Part shown: positions 44,039-55,759 of the stretch, one piece after another
Layout of the letters: the number at the start of each line of letters is the position of its first letter
How positions within the stretch are numbered: position 1 is the first letter of the stretch
Assembly (NCBI GenBank): GCA_023213395.1
Contig: CM041465.1
Coordinates: 147,691,741-147,755,740 of the forward strand
Length of the DNA: 64,000 bases
Source of the DNA: Cycas panzhihuaensis
Taxonomy: Eukaryota > Cycadophyta
Reading direction: 5' to 3'
Program-made: the position numbers and the translations under genes
The notes under the pieces: generated by a model
What the model saw: the letters and a program-made list of their open reading frames with translations, nothing else
Told to the model about the DNA's origin: nothing
The model's database searches: none

Positions 44039-44616
44039 TGTGAAAAATGGGCATTAGGCCACATTAGTCCCAAGATCATAAGTACAAGCACAATACTACA
44101 AATGCATGAAAGCATGAAAGCATAAAGGACACAAAGAGAAATAGGAGCAAGAGAAAATGATACCCAATATGTGGAGTTGGAATTGGTCCAACCTCCCAAG
44201 AAGAAACAGTTTGATTAGCAAACTGATAGCATAACAATACAACTCCAACTCTTCTTATGAGACAATGAGGAGAGGTCTCATTATATAGAGTGAAATGAGA
44301 GACCTAAGGCCTTGGATGTTTGACAAGTGTCAAACATCCAAGATACATGACTTGGATCCTCATGCACTCTTTCTCAAATGAGAGACCTAAGGCCTTGGAT
44401 GTTTGACAAGTGTCAAACATCCAAGATACATGACTTGGATCCTCAACAAGTGCATGAGGGTCCATTTGACCCTTTAGTGACAACGTTGTGTCACTAGAAA
44501 GAATGTGGGTGTGCACTTTATCACTTAAGTGATAAGTCACCCCTAAAGTAAAAAGTGCATATATTACATGAAAAATAAAAGTACATTAACTCAACATTTA
44601 AACATAAGGTTTAACA
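44039..44616 (-). repeat. Element J 3' LTR (578 bp) with duplicated palindrome
   Basis: It starts TGTGAAAAATGGGC and ends GGTTTAACA. It contains an 83-bp tandem duplication. Each unit has a perfect palindrome with 14-bp arms (TTGGATGTTTGACA) and a 2-bp spacer, at 44312-44341 and 44395-44424. A TATA-like CTCTATATAATG on minus lies near 44279-44290. Confidence 0.93.
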
Positions 44617-44639
44617 CCCCTCATCGCTTATAATGTTAA

Positions 44640-45340
44640 GTCAGACACCAAGACCATCTCTAAATTTTACAAATTTGTCTCTACCAAGTGGCTTGGTAAA
44701 GATATCTGCCGTTTGTTGTTCTGTTGGTCGATATTGAAGTGTGATCTCACCACTGTGTACATGCTCCCTGATGAAATGGTGGTGAACTTCAATATGTTTG
44801 GTCCGTGCGTGGAAAACATGATTCTTAGTTAGCTTGAGGACACTCTGATTGTCACAATGAAGGTCGGCCGGCCGTCACGCCGAAATCCAAGCTCACCAAG
44901 AATCTGGCCGGCCGATAGCCTCACAAGTCATACCGACCGCAGCTTTGTATTCTGCTTCAGTGGAGGACAAGGTAACATTTGGTTGCTTCTTGCAACTCCA
45001 TGAAACAGCTGCTGAACCAAGGGTAAAACAGTAACCTGAGGTAGATTTCCTGCTATCCTAGCATCCTGCCCAATCAGAATCAGAGAACCCCTTCAAAGTG
45101 AAGTTCTCCTTATGTACATACTCAAGTCCAAGCTGCAATGTTCTTTTGATATACTTGAGTATGTGTTTTGCTGCCTGCCAATGCTTCTGATTGGGTTGAG
45201 ACATGAAGCGAGAGCAAATTCCAACTGCAAATGAGATGTCTGGACGAGTGTTGGTGAGATATATCAAGCTACCAATCAACTGTCGATAAAGAGTGGAATT
45301 ACCGGTTCGGCTTCCTCATTAAGAGAAAGCTTGGTGCCGT
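44640..45340 (-). pseudogene. Element J RNase H and RT end
   Basis: Frame 45058-45279 reads MIGSLIYLTNTRPDISFAVG and FTLKGFSDSDWAGC. Farther down, CDNQSVLKLTKNHVFHARTK and HHHFIREHV occur near 44760-44860, and a KPNVTLSSTEAEYKAA tract near 44935-44990. This is the copia RNase H, with a stop after the DSDWAGC block. Confidence 0.88.
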
Positions 45341-46160
45341 TCTCCATGGGTGTAGGCGCTCTTTGCGATCGTGCATCCAGAATTTCTACAAGATGTCCCA
45401 AGAATATTTTGCTTGGGAAATGAAGATATAGCCCGCCGCCATACCTCAAAGCCTAGAAAATAATGGAGAAGTCCAAGATCACCATCTCAAAACTTCTCTT
45501 CAAATCATCTTGGAGAACATTGATGAGCTTAGTGTCGCCACCGTGATCACTAAGTCATCTACATACAAGGCAATATAAGTGACATGGTGATGTTCATGTT
45601 TGATGTACAAGTTTGGATCAGATGTGGATCGATGAAACCCATGTCTCAAAAAGTATTCATCGATTTTTGCGTACCATGCCCTAGGAGCTTGCTTCAAGCC
45701 ATACAAAGCCTTCTTGAGGCGACATACCAAATGCTCCTTGCCTTGTTCATTGTAACCAGGAGGTTGCTCCAAGTATGCCTCCTCTTGAAGATCGCCGTTG
45801 AGGAAGGCGCTCTTCACGTCCATCTGATATACGCCCATTTGCATTGTGCGGCTAAGGCCAAGAGAAGTCGATGGTGTTCATGTTTGCTACAGTGCAAAGG
45901 TCTCCTCGTCATCAATTCCTTCTATCTGTTTAAACCCCTTTGCCCCAAGTCTTGCTTTATGTCGCTTGAGTGTCCCATCGAATGGAATTTGGTCTTGTAG
46001 ACCCATTTACAACCGATTACTGTTTGTGTGGAGGCAATTCGACCAAGTCCCAAGTACCATTCTTGTGAATGGATTGAATCTCCTCATCCATGGCGCCTTT
46101 CCAACTATCACTTTGTGAAGCCTCTGAAAAGGTAGTAGGCTCATCAATAGAAAGCACTTC
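45341..46160 (-). pseudogene. Element J reverse transcriptase
   Basis: Frame 45500-45844 reads [40 protein letters not shown] and the intact catalytic ALYVDDLVIT. The N-terminal part (45845-46150) is present in other frames (QNGTWDLVELPP-like, ALAKRHKARLGAKGF-like). Frameshifts lie near 45510 and 45850. Confidence 0.88.
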
Positions 46161-47190
46161 AACCATAAGTGCAAAGTTTGTTTGTCACGATACTTTGATG
46201 GACGCTTCCTTCAATGATATGACCATCCTGCACTGCTTGAGTGTACCACTTAGGTAACTTCGAATGATGTGGCATGAACCTCAATATCTTCTGGTCTAAG
46301 TGTATGAGTAGTAGAAGATGAAGTGGAAGGTTCAAGTGGAGCAGATGAAGACGAAGTAGATGGTACAGAAGGTGCAGATGAAGAACATGGTGTGTAAGAT
46401 TGAGGGGAAGGGAAGTCTTCAACAATCTTTTTCCCTTTGTCAATGGGGGGTTGGATTGATGCCATATCCAACTCTTTTTGATCATCCTCAACAAAGATTA
46501 CATCTCTTGAGAGATGCATTTTTCTCCCAACTAGATCATACAACTTGTAAGCTTTGCTATGGATTGCATATCCTACAAAGATGCATTTAAGGCTATGTTT
46601 GTCCAACTTTGTTCTTTGTTGATCTGGTATGTGCATATACGCAGTACATCTGAATGTCCTCAAATGGCTGATAGTTGGCTTCTTTCCAGACCACGCCTCC
46701 TCAGGTGGATATTGGTGACTGTTGTTGTAGGACTTCGATTGGCCACATAGGCAGCTGTATGAAATGCTTCGGCCCAGTAAGCTCTTGGAAGCCCTTTTGC
46801 ATGCATCATTGTTTTGGCTTTATTAACCAAAGTTCTATTCATCCTCTCGGAGACTCCATTTTGTTGAGGAGTATGAGGAGCTGTGAGTTGTCTCCGAATT
46901 CCATTATCCTTGCAAAATTGGTTGAATTCATTTGAAGTGAATTCACCTCCATTATCTGACCTTAATGTGCCAATTGAGTAGCCAGATTCATTTTCTACTT
47001 CCGCCTTGAACTCTTTGAACTTGGAGAAGGCTTCTGATTTATGCTTTAGGAAGTAGACCTAGACTTTGTGAGAGAAGTCATCAATAAAAGATATGTAGTA
47101 CACTGCTCCTCCAAAGGAGTGGGTGGACATGGGTCCACACAAGTCCGAGTGAACTAATTGCAAACGATAAGATGCACGCCATGCTTTGCC
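46160..47190 (-). pseudogene. Element J integrase and linker
   Basis: Frame 46250-46663 reads FRCTAYMHIPDQQRTKLDKH, SLKCIFVGYAIHSKAYKLYD and a proline/serine-rich linker. Frame 46660-46842 reads MNRTLVNKAKTMMHAKGLPR. The catalytic tracts (GGEFTSNEFNQFCKDNGIRR near 46920-46960, VYFLKHKSEAFSKFKEF near 47010-47055) lie in short frames. These align with the better preserved integrase of element I. Confidence 0.88.
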
Positions 47191-47191
47191 T

Positions 47192-48824
47192 TTAGGAAAA
47201 GGCAGCATGTTGTGTCCCCATTATGCAAGCTTCGCAAAGACATTTTGAACCATACATCTTTGGAAGCCCATACACCATGCTTTTGTATATCATCTGCTTC
47301 AGATTGTCTAGGCTTAAATGTCCTAGACGTTGATGCCATAACTGAATTTTTGACAAAGATGTGGAACCAGAGTAAGCAGAATCAAGAGTAATGTTATTGG
47401 CATCCAACTTGTAAAGACCTTGATCCTCGTGAGGCTACGCTACGATCTGATCATCTTTGTCACAAATGATACGTTTCCCATTTTTAAATAGTACGCTCAT
47501 GTGTTGCTTGTTCATCTGGCTAACAGATAGCAGATTCTTCTCCATAGAAGGAATGAAGTAGGCATCACTGTTGGGAAATGATGAGGAAGGATTTTGAGGA
47601 GAATGAAAAGGAGCTATGGTGCCTATTCCTGAAATCTCAACTGATTCAACATTTCCAAAGGTCACTGATTGACCTTTACCTTCCTTGATGTTGCATAGGA
47701 GTTCTTCACTCCCCCATATGTCGAGAAGCTTCTGAATCGACAATCTAAGTGTTGTCAATGTTGCATGATTGGTATGCACAAAGTAGTTTGTCTTCATTGA
47801 CAAACTGATTATAATGGCGTTGGTAGCCACCTCTTTGACCCTCCTCTTGGACCTCCTCGATAGGCACCTCGATTTGGTCGAGGGGGATTCTGCTGCTGAT
47901 CTGACTGTTGGAATCTTTGTTGAAAGTGATGTCGTGGCTGCTGTTGTCTTTGACCTCGTACGCCGCCGCCTTCGAAGATCCGCTTGCTTCTTTCTGCACT
48001 CAGGTGCAATGTGGCCAGGTATGCCACAATAATGGCACACTACATTGGACTTGGAAGATCCAATGTTCATATTTCCAAACTGTTTTGTGAATGCAGTCTT
48101 GTATTTTTGATTTGTCTTTGCCTTTGCTGTGAAAGCACCTGTTGTAGATGGTTCTTCATTATCTTTAGCATAAATTTGTTCTTCTTGAAGCAATAAGCTT
48201 TCAAGTTGATTGAATGTCATCCCCTTTAGTGAACCATCTCGTGTAGGTGATGATATAAAGCCGTTGTAGTCCTTGGGTAATGCTTTTGTGATGGAGGCTA
48301 TGATTTCATCTCTTGTAGCTGGACTACCTAAAGTAGTTAATTCATTACAAAGCTCCTTAATAGAGGACATGAATGCCGACATTGGCTTTACAAATTTGAT
48401 GGAGTACAATTTAGCTTTTATCATCAAAATGCGAGCTTCATCTCGCCTTTCATACAAAGAGGACAATGTGTCTCATGCTTCTTTAGAAGATTGTGCAGAA
48501 GAAATATTTTGGTCTACATTTATGTCCACAACCATACGAATGAATGCCAAAGCAATTTCGTCTTTGGCCTCCCATGCAAAGAACAAGTCCAACATCCATA
48601 GGTGCAGGTTGATTATTATTAACCACAAGTGTAGGATTGGGGATTCTTCCAGAAACATATCCCCAGAACTTATTCATTATCAAGAGATTCTTTGTGATTC
48701 TTTTCCATTCTTGATAATTTGATTGCCCCGTTAGCCTTATGGTACATGCATTAAGCATATGTATGGCGCCCATCTTTCCACTTGAGTAACACTTGAAGCT
48801 AGCGAGATAACTTGGAAACTTCAA
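47192..48824 (-). pseudogene. Element J gag, zinc knuckle, protease and pre-integrase
   Basis: The gag start is MGAIHMLNACTIRLTGQSNY at about 48771. The 343-codon frame 47435-48466 reads AKLYSIKFVKPMSAFMSSIK, the intact knuckle CHYCGIPGHIAPEC, then GQSVTFGNVESVEISGIGT and YFIPSMEKNLLSVSQMNKQ. The protease DSGAT site seen in I is lost in a shifted stretch near 47740. Frame 47192-47407 has the WHQRLGHLSLDNLKQM pre-integrase motif. Confidence 0.9.
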
Positions 48825-50634
48825 AAGCTTCGCTTAAGACCCACCCTCAAACAACACCACTAGTCCTGATCTTACAAGAAGATCCAACAACCGGTGGGGT
48901 GATGAGAGGTGGAGGACTCTGGCTATAGAGTTGGAGACCAAGTTAAATCTAGGACAAGGCGGTGTAGGGTTGATTTGCATGGACGCACCATGCTTTCCAC
49001 AGGATTCACATTCAATAACACCCTTTTCGAACCTCCTTTCCCTCGAGCAACCTTAATTGTCGCATCGACTGCATTTGGCCTATTGGTCCCCTAGGGAATG
49101 CACCAAGCTTAAGGTTAATTTAGAGGCAAGGTTTGAACCTTTTCGAGCCTTTCCAATGATTTTAAATTCACTTTTAAACAAGTTTAAGTGAATCTTCTTA
49201 CTTGGATTTTTATGCCTTTTGGCTTACAAAGAATGAGCACAAAACAGATTTCAAGTGCTTTATGATCCAAGTGAGGTGCTATGTATGCTTGAGTACAATG
49301 ATAAAGTACTTTGAGTACTTAAAAGAAAATGATGTAAGGAATCTTTGATGACAGCAAAAGAGGGTTCCTTTTAACCTTCAAAATCTGATGAAGTGATGAA
49401 GCCACAAGAAAAGTGTACTCAAGAAATGCTCCAAAAAGGCCAATGTAAACTCCATCAAGAAGAAATTGTTGAGACAAATGTCTCAACAATCCAACAAGAA
49501 ATTTTATTAAGTTTCACAATGAGCCTTCCCTTTTTTTGAACTGAAGAAGGCCAAGGTCACCATGCAAGGTGCCAAAAACTGAAGTTAGGTGATAATTTTT
49601 TTCACCTTTACAATGTAAATATTCCTTTTGATTACATTAATTAAGCTCAATGATGTTTTAATAGCATGAAAGTGTGCTAAAAGAGCTTAAAACAGTAAGT
49701 ACAAAAGTATTTTTGAAAATCAAGACTGCCAATGTTTGCAAAAAAGATTTTAAGTAGGCCCAACTATAAAGACTTAAGGTCTTTTAAAATTCCCCCCTTT
49801 AGAAATTAAAAAAAAAATCGCTTAAAACTTTAAAAAAATTGATTCTCATGAGCAAAAAGGGGCATTTTGTTAGAAAAATGCTATCAAGAGATTGATCTTC
49901 CAATGCCGAAATGGCACTTCTTGACGGGCGATTGTCTTGGCAGAGATGAGTCGGCGAGGATGCTTGGTGCACTTGCCGAGTGGCAAAGGCAATGAATCTT
50001 GTTGGACGATAGTGTGTGAGTGATGATGAACAAATTGCAATAAAGGTGTCTTGAGTTGGATGTGGCAGCTGAAAATGCTTGGTTGGACAGCCAACTGTGA
50101 GCTGAGCTGGCAATAAATGTGTGCTGAGTTGGCACTTTGAATGTGTGCTGGGGGCTGAGCTGGCAGCTTGCTGTGTGCTGACTCAGCAGCTGAGTTGGAC
50201 AGTGTTGAATAGCTGGACAGAACTCTGTGAGCCTGCTGATTTGGCACTTTGAAGACAGCTGAGTTGGCAGCTTGAGGACAGCTGGCTGTGTGCTTGAAAA
50301 GAGCGGACTGTTTGCTGATTTGGCACAGCTGAGTGCTGACTCAGCACTGTTTGTTGAGCTGGCAGTGTGCTGGGCTCTTAAATGAGCAGTGACAACAGTG
50401 TGAGGACAGTCTGAAGACTGTGCACTGAGGTGATGTGGCACTTTGAGTGCTGAGATGGCAGGAGCCTGCTGACTTGGCAGTGCCTTGACTGAGCTGGAGC
50501 TGCTAAAGCCTGAACTCCTCAATGCTGAGTTGAGCTTGGACAGCCTGCTGAGTTGGTGTACAGATTTCCAAAAACAAATGACAGAGATAAAAAACTAACA
50601 GTGCTTAAACAAGCTAAGTTCAGAGACCTTACAA
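48825..50634 (-). other. Element J leader (1.8 kb) with low-complexity open frame
   Basis: The leader runs between PBS and gag. Its gag-proximal half (48830-49130) matches the leader of element I. The PBS-proximal part 49884-50522 is open for 212 codons on minus and is rich in Ser, Ala, Gln and His, made of degenerate repeats of a 12-bp CTGAGTTGGCAG-like unit. Relative I has no matching segment. Whether it is translated is unknown. Confidence 0.7.
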
Positions 50635-50647
50635 CTCTGATACCAAA

Positions 50648-51225
50648 TGTGAAAAATGGGCATTAGGCCACATTAGTCCCAAGATCATAAGTACAAGCAC
50701 AATACTACAAATGCATGAAAGCATGAAAGCATAAAGGACACAAAGAGAAATAGGAGCAAGAGAAAATGATACCCAATATGTGGAGTTGGAATTGGTCCAA
50801 CCTCCCAACAATGAACAGTTTGATTAGCAAACTGATAGCATAACAATACAACTCCAACTCTGCTTATGAGACAATGAGGGGAGGTCTCATTATATAGAGT
50901 GAAATGAGAGACCTAAAGCCTTGGATGTTTGACAAGTGTCAACCATCCAAGATACATGACTTGGATCCTCATGCACTCTTTCTCAAATGAGAGACCTAAG
51001 GCCTTGGATGTTTGACAAGTGTCAAACATCCAAGATACATGACTTGGATCCTCAAAAAGTGCATGAGGGTCCATTTGACCCTTTAGTGACAACGTTGTGT
51101 CACTAGAAAGAATGTGGGTGTGCACTTTATCACTTAAGTGATAAGTCACCCATAAAGTAAAAAGTGCATATATTACATGAAAAATAAAAGTACATTAACT
51201 TAACATTTAAACATAAGGTTTAACA
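50648..51225 (-). repeat. Element J 5' LTR (578 bp) with duplicated palindrome
   Basis: It pairs with 44039-44616 and has the same 83-bp tandem duplication. The palindromes lie at 50921-50950 (one mismatch) and 51004-51033 (perfect). Confidence 0.93.
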
Positions 51226-51537
51226 GTTGCTTGGTGATACGTAGGCACTTCTCTCTCCACAAGCGACTCTTTTCGATTAATCTTTGCATTGATTGCAGAT
51301 ATCGCTTGCTAAATTTGTTGTTGAGAGTCATTTTGCCTATGATCTTGCATGGTGGGAATCTCTGATGCTAGGCACGGTCTGGCTTTGTTCTCCAATTTAA
51401 TTCCTTTGTCGCAACACGCTCAATTGGTGACTATCCGGAAATGCAGAAGATGCTCCTGTACTACCAAGGATGATGCGCAGGGCAATTTGCGCTTTGATGG
51501 ATTCAATGGACAACTCTAGAGTTTGCGACCTCAATGT
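51226..51537 (-). other. Element F interior between J and K, non-coding
   Basis: 312 bp of F's leader or gag 5' region. No coding similarity recognised. Confidence 0.6.
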
Positions 51538-51927
51538 TGTTAGAGTATAATGTTTAATGTTGTGTATGGTTAAGTAAAGTGTGTCTTAGGATTAATAGTC
51601 ATAGTCCTAAGTCTTAGAGTCCAAGAGTCATTTATCATTATAATATTGTGTGAGAAGATAGAAGCTTATTGGTCAAGTTAGTTGGTGTAATGTCATTGGT
51701 CAGGATAGAGGTAATTGTCCCACATGCATTACTTGCCTTATATGTCCTCCCACCTAATTTGTATATACAGGTGGTTGAGGTAGTATATGTTATTATGTAA
51801 TCATCAAGGCTCATGTTGAGTCTATGGTGCTTTGGTATGTTAATGTATTCTGATTATGTTGAGTTAATCCTTGCTCATTGATATTGTTATTGTTGATGAT
51901 GAATGTCTTCCATGCTAAAGTTTAACA
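51538..51927 (+). repeat. Element K 5' LTR (390 bp)
   Basis: TG...CA ends. A TATA-like GTATATACAG (51771-51780) corresponds to GTATATAAAG in the 3' copy. Confidence 0.93.
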
Positions 51928-51938
51928 TGGTATCAGAG

Positions 51939-53045
51939 TAGGTTATCCTGTCTGATTGAGAGAGGGTTGTGCCAGTGATTCAAGTCGTGTCCAAGCGGGA
52001 CAGAGGTAGAGCAACTGTGTGGAAGACTGAAGAAGTCCAGAAGGCAAGAAGGAGGCATCTGCAGCCCAGACCAGAATCAAAGCAGAGAAGAGATCCTGTT
52101 GTAAGATGAAGGTTGAGAAGCTTAGTGAAGGATAAAGCATTCAAGCAAAGAGGTGGCTTCATCAAGCCATCACCAGATTAAGACCGAATGGAAGAGAAAT
52201 TCAAGGCTTTATTAATTCAAAGTGAGCCAATGTTGGTGTGAGTCAAGAATTTCACCACGTAATATCACTCCTTTGTTGCGGTATATGTATTAGGGTTAAT
52301 CTTGAAGTCAAGGCCAACATGTATGGAGAAATAATGACGACTTTTGAAGTTGTTTGAGGGATTGATATTTAGAGGATATTCATTGGATCTGTACTCTGGT
52401 AGTTGCTACCATTAATTTAGGGTTTGATAAAACCCTAACTTTGGCAATGTTGTAAGTGTTGAGATAAAGAAGGTGCTGGTTCTGTGTGAAAGATTTATGG
52501 TCACATTCTATTTGACTTTGAATGTCCACTAGTGGACAACGTACCCTATGCAATCATTCTGCTCTGCCTGATTAAGCTAAAGATAGCCGCCAATGTATTA
52601 GTCCTGTCTAGAAGAAAGACCCGAATACGCAATTGCCAGAGTCACTTTGGGTGCCACCAGTGAAGAAATAAGTGAGACACTTGACATTACTTGTAACTGT
52701 AATGAAGTCACATGAGTGCAGATGTAGTAGCCACAGTAGGAGAGACTGTTTCAGTTATCGAAGATGCTCACCCAGTGTGTGGTGAACAGACAGAATAGCC
52801 CACAGACATAGTCGCTTCTATGCAGACCACAATCCAATCCTTGATGTGCAGATGCTGAGGTATTAACCTTCTATTGTCCGGCTCCATCTCTTAGTCTGTG
52901 ATCCACACTTCTCTTCACAGCCTCTGCAAAACCGCGAAGGCAGCGATCGTGTCGGTGGATTCAGGCTTTCTCCGAGGTATTGCATGCTTTCGACATCAGA
53001 TCTCAGTAGGAGGAGAGACTCTAGGTGACCTCATTGAAACACTTC
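51939..53045. other. Element K interior of unknown origin
   Basis: The stretch has no retrotransposon protein. A 70-codon plus frame at 52898-53110 ([20 protein letters not shown]) is open but overlaps the antisense aldehyde dehydrogenase fragment at its end. I cannot identify it. It may be another captured piece. Confidence 0.45.
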
Positions 53046-53184
53046 CTGCGCTAAGGGATGACGATCTCAATAGCAAATTCCTTGTGAACAGTCTTGCTGG
53101 TAGGCCATAATTAGTAGCATTTGCACGTCTTATCACTTCATCCAAGTCTTTGAACTTCATGATTGATTGTACTGGATCAAATAC
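53046..53184 (-). pseudogene. Captured fragment of an aldehyde dehydrogenase gene
   Basis: The minus strand reads [18 protein letters not shown], then [19 protein letters not shown]. This matches the highly conserved C-terminal part of ALDH2-type aldehyde dehydrogenases (tract [IV]FGPVQ then a KFKDLDEVI...RAN...YGLAAGVFTK-type run). Only about 46 codons are present and the catalytic Cys region is absent. It is antisense to K. Stops flank it on both sides. A transduced exon piece, not a gene. Confidence 0.85.
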
Positions 53185-53329
53185 TTAGTCTGTGCGAGCC
53201 ACTGTATCAACAGTATTCTGGCCATTTTAGGAGTACCTAGAGTTGTGCTTGCCCAGTAGCTTGCCCTCAAAGTTGCATCCAAAATTACATGACTTGGCCA
53301 TAGCATTTCTCATAAATTTTTGTGTGGGC

Positions 53330-53690
53330 CGGTTTTGCATCATTACCTCTTGCTACAATTGCCTCAAAAGTGACAGTATCAGGACCATGTGGAGTCATGC
53401 AGCTGTGCAAACTTGCGCCTCCTGGTAAGAACGCATATGCTTTTGCCTCATAACCACCATAGATCAAACCTATAAATTAGCTCATGCAGTTTCGATGGTA
53501 ATGTGGTGGACGGAAGGTGTGCTCTACTACTAACCAACAAAGTAAAAAATTACAAAATCAACCACATCCATCCCTGGCTTTTCTGATGGTACTGTTAGAA
53601 CTGTGTTTACAGAGGGGTCACCACCCTGATCAAATAAAATTGTATTGAAAGGACAGAATTTCTTCAGATCATACTTGAAGGGCATTGAAG
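53330..53690 (-). pseudogene. Captured fragment of homogentisate 1,2-dioxygenase
   Basis: From 53685 the minus strand reads MPFKYDLKKFCPFNTILFDQ and VNTVLTVPSEKPGMDVVDFV, then EHTFRPPHYHRNCMS, a stop, [34 protein letters not shown]. These are consecutive conserved blocks of homogentisate 1,2-dioxygenase (tyrosine catabolism). The iron-ligand His of YHRN and of TPHGPD remain, but the ligand Glu after CMS is a stop codon. A small frameshift lies near 53540. The blocks run without visible intron, antisense to K. The N-terminal two thirds and the C-terminus are absent. Confidence 0.9.
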
Positions 53691-54476
53691 TGTATGAGGT
53701 TGTCATCGAATCCTTAAGCTCCTTTTCTGAATCAATTCGGGATATAGAGTTTGAAGCATGAATCTGTCAACTAAAGACATCGTTTCTGTAAGGGTATCGA
53801 CTGCAGTGCATTTTGTTTTGAAGGCAGGTCCTTGGTAGAGTTGATTCCAGAGTGAGTTGGTATCGGTCCTCTTATTGACTTGATTATGGAGGTAGCTGAT
53901 ACTCTTGATACCATCGCTGCAATAACATGTCAGGCTCACAGTCTTTGGTCTTCGTGTATATACAGTAAGATGTGATGGCAATGCATAGGCAGGCAGTTCT
54001 ATAACTTATTTTTACTATCTTTTCTTTTGGTAAGTAAAGCATCTGGATGAGAAGCAATATGGGTAGTATAGAGGACAATGGCATGGTATATAGGTGATAA
54101 GTGGGTTAGAAGATCTTTTTCTGTTGGATCCAAAGATTTTAGTGTAGGTTGTTCTTTTGAGGATCTAGAGCTCCAGGTTAATTCCAGTCATTGCAAGTTT
54201 ACACGTCTTCAGCCAACCTTTACTTCCGTGATTGGAATTTCTAGCATCAAATGGTGAAATTCTGTTCACACAGCAAGTGCCTACGTTGGTTTTTCAGTTG
54301 TTCGATAAGTGTGTTTTTTGTTCTCTTCCAAGAAAGTTGTTCCTGTGTATTGTTAAAAGGGGTTTTTGTAATGATGGATGTATGAATTTGATTGACATGT
54401 AAAACACCTGGATTGGTCTACTTTCATCCCCTTTTAAGGCTGAAGTGGATATTTTTGATCATCTCACTCATACATC
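53691..54476. other. Element K interior of unknown origin, second part
   Basis: A 92-codon minus frame (53703-53981: NSLWNQLYQGPAFKTKC) abuts the homogentisate dioxygenase fragment, but I cannot assign it to that or another protein. 53985-54476 is non-coding and likely native leader of K. Confidence 0.4.
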
Positions 54477-55341
54477 ATGAAGCTAGAGGACGTCATTATT
54501 TTTGTGCCAGAAAAGAATGAGTTTTGGTTAACAGATATTCCCCAGGCCTTACCCAAGTATATTGGAATCAATTTCCGTGTTTGGAAAATTAAAATGGAGT
54601 GTATATTCATGGCAAAAAGGTTATGGAAAATTGTTCGGGACTTCAGAGACTAATGAAGAAGGGGAGGAAAGCCTTGAGAAAAAGAATCGGGTAGCCATTG
54701 ATGTGATTCTTGCAACACTTGATAAAGAGAACCTTCCCTCTTCATATCAATTTCTTGTTCGTGCAATTCATAATGCTAACACTGGCAATGAAGCATGGAG
54801 CCTTCTAAATGATTTCTATGAAAAGAGCCATCAAGAGGTACAAGAGGGTCCTGAAAGGGCAACCATAGATGTTGATGACTGCAATTCAGAAGATGGTGAA
54901 GATGCAAATGAAAAGCTATGTGAAGAAGTCAATAAGATTACTGATGAAACTATTGATGAATGCATTCTTGAACTTGAAGAGCATGTTGAACATACTACAG
55001 GTGATTGTGATGAAGCAATTGAAATTCCTTTAGATGAATTCATTGCTTCAGGGAAGGATGAAGTCGATGAAGTGAAATCTGTTTCTATTCCTGATTCAAC
55101 TACTGATTTTAATCCTAATTGCTCCCAAGACAATGAAGACTTTTCACTTGAGAAGGAACCTACTTATGATGATGATGACTTACAAGATGTTGATGTTCAT
55201 ATTTCAAGTGATGTTGATTCACCGTTTTCATATTTGGATGTTGTTGATTCTTCTCTTGTTGACTTATCTTCAAATGGTGACATTAGTTCAATAGTTGTTA
55301 TCACTCATATGTTAAAGAAAATGAGGCCAAATAGGTGTTGA
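54477..55341 (+). pseudogene. Element K gag-like coding region with acidic tail
   Basis: ATG at 54477 gives MKLEDVIIFVPEKNEFWLTD and FRVWKIKMECIFMAKRLWKI, a copia gag N-terminus (the W-x-x-K-M/W-x-I pattern), then a stop at 54649. The +1 frame 54562-55341 continues with VAIDVILATLDKENLPSSYQ and NEAWSLLNDFYEKS (gag core). Its last 150 codons are strongly acidic (DECILELEEHVEHTTGDCDE; EPTYDDDDLQDVDVH). No zinc knuckle follows. The acidic tail is unusual for gag. Confidence 0.78.
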
Positions 55342-55750
55342 CCAAAACATTGACTGAAGACATTTTTGGTGTACACTTTGAAGATGCCTTTGATGAGTAC
55401 ATATAGGATCACCTGGCAAGTCTACATCAAGCTCAAATTGATTTGACCATGATCTACTACATAAAGGATTCACTATTGTATATGAAGATGAAAAAGGCAA
55501 AGTTCGAGAGTCATCACTCCAAGGGAATAGTCCTAGGACGACACTGCAGAAATGAAGACAAAGATCAAGGCAAAGACATTGTGTTCAAGACCTTTCCAAG
55601 ATCACGACACTGTAAATTCAAAGAAGGCAAAGTACATGTTGATCAAATTAGAGTTCATTAGAGGTCATGTTTAATGTCCTAAGTCCATTGTCAATTGTCT
55701 AGTTAGTCTTTGGTATTCAGTCACATTCTGTAGTCTTGACATGAAACATT
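55342..55750 (+). other. Element K 3' non-coding region
   Basis: Short broken frames only, before the polypurine tract. A 72-codon frame (55443-55661) is rich in Lys/Arg/His but not recognised. Confidence 0.5.
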
Positions 55751-55759
55751 ATGGGGAGG

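Larger units (their letters stand above)
44039..51225 (-). mobile_element. Ty1/copia retrotransposon J (7187 bp)
   Basis: Two 578-bp LTRs (44039-44616, 50648-51225) differ at about a dozen sites. TSD GTTGC is at 44034-44038 and 51226-51230. The PBS TGGTATCAGAG on minus is at 50635-50645. A purine tract GATGAGGGG on minus lies beside 44617. Copia genes on the minus strand have a few breaks. Same family as I at 59308. Inserted in F. Confidence 0.95.

Noticed and set aside
44312-44424. CRISPR-like repeat array from two palindromic repeats 83 bp apart
   Set aside because: Only two units inside a tandem duplication of an LTR, no cas genes, eukaryotic setting.
44860-44915. GGCCGGCC-rich block as a foreign insertion in J
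   Set aside because: Read on the minus strand it keeps the expected RNase H spacing between CEAI and CDNQSV, so it is native coding sequence with a local GC bias.
53330-53690. A working homogentisate dioxygenase gene
   Set aside because: Only about a quarter of the protein is present, the iron-ligand Glu is a stop, and there is a frameshift. It lies inside an LTR element.
54831-55133. 100-codon minus frame, serine-rich
   Set aside because: A shadow of the acidic gag tail on the plus strand.
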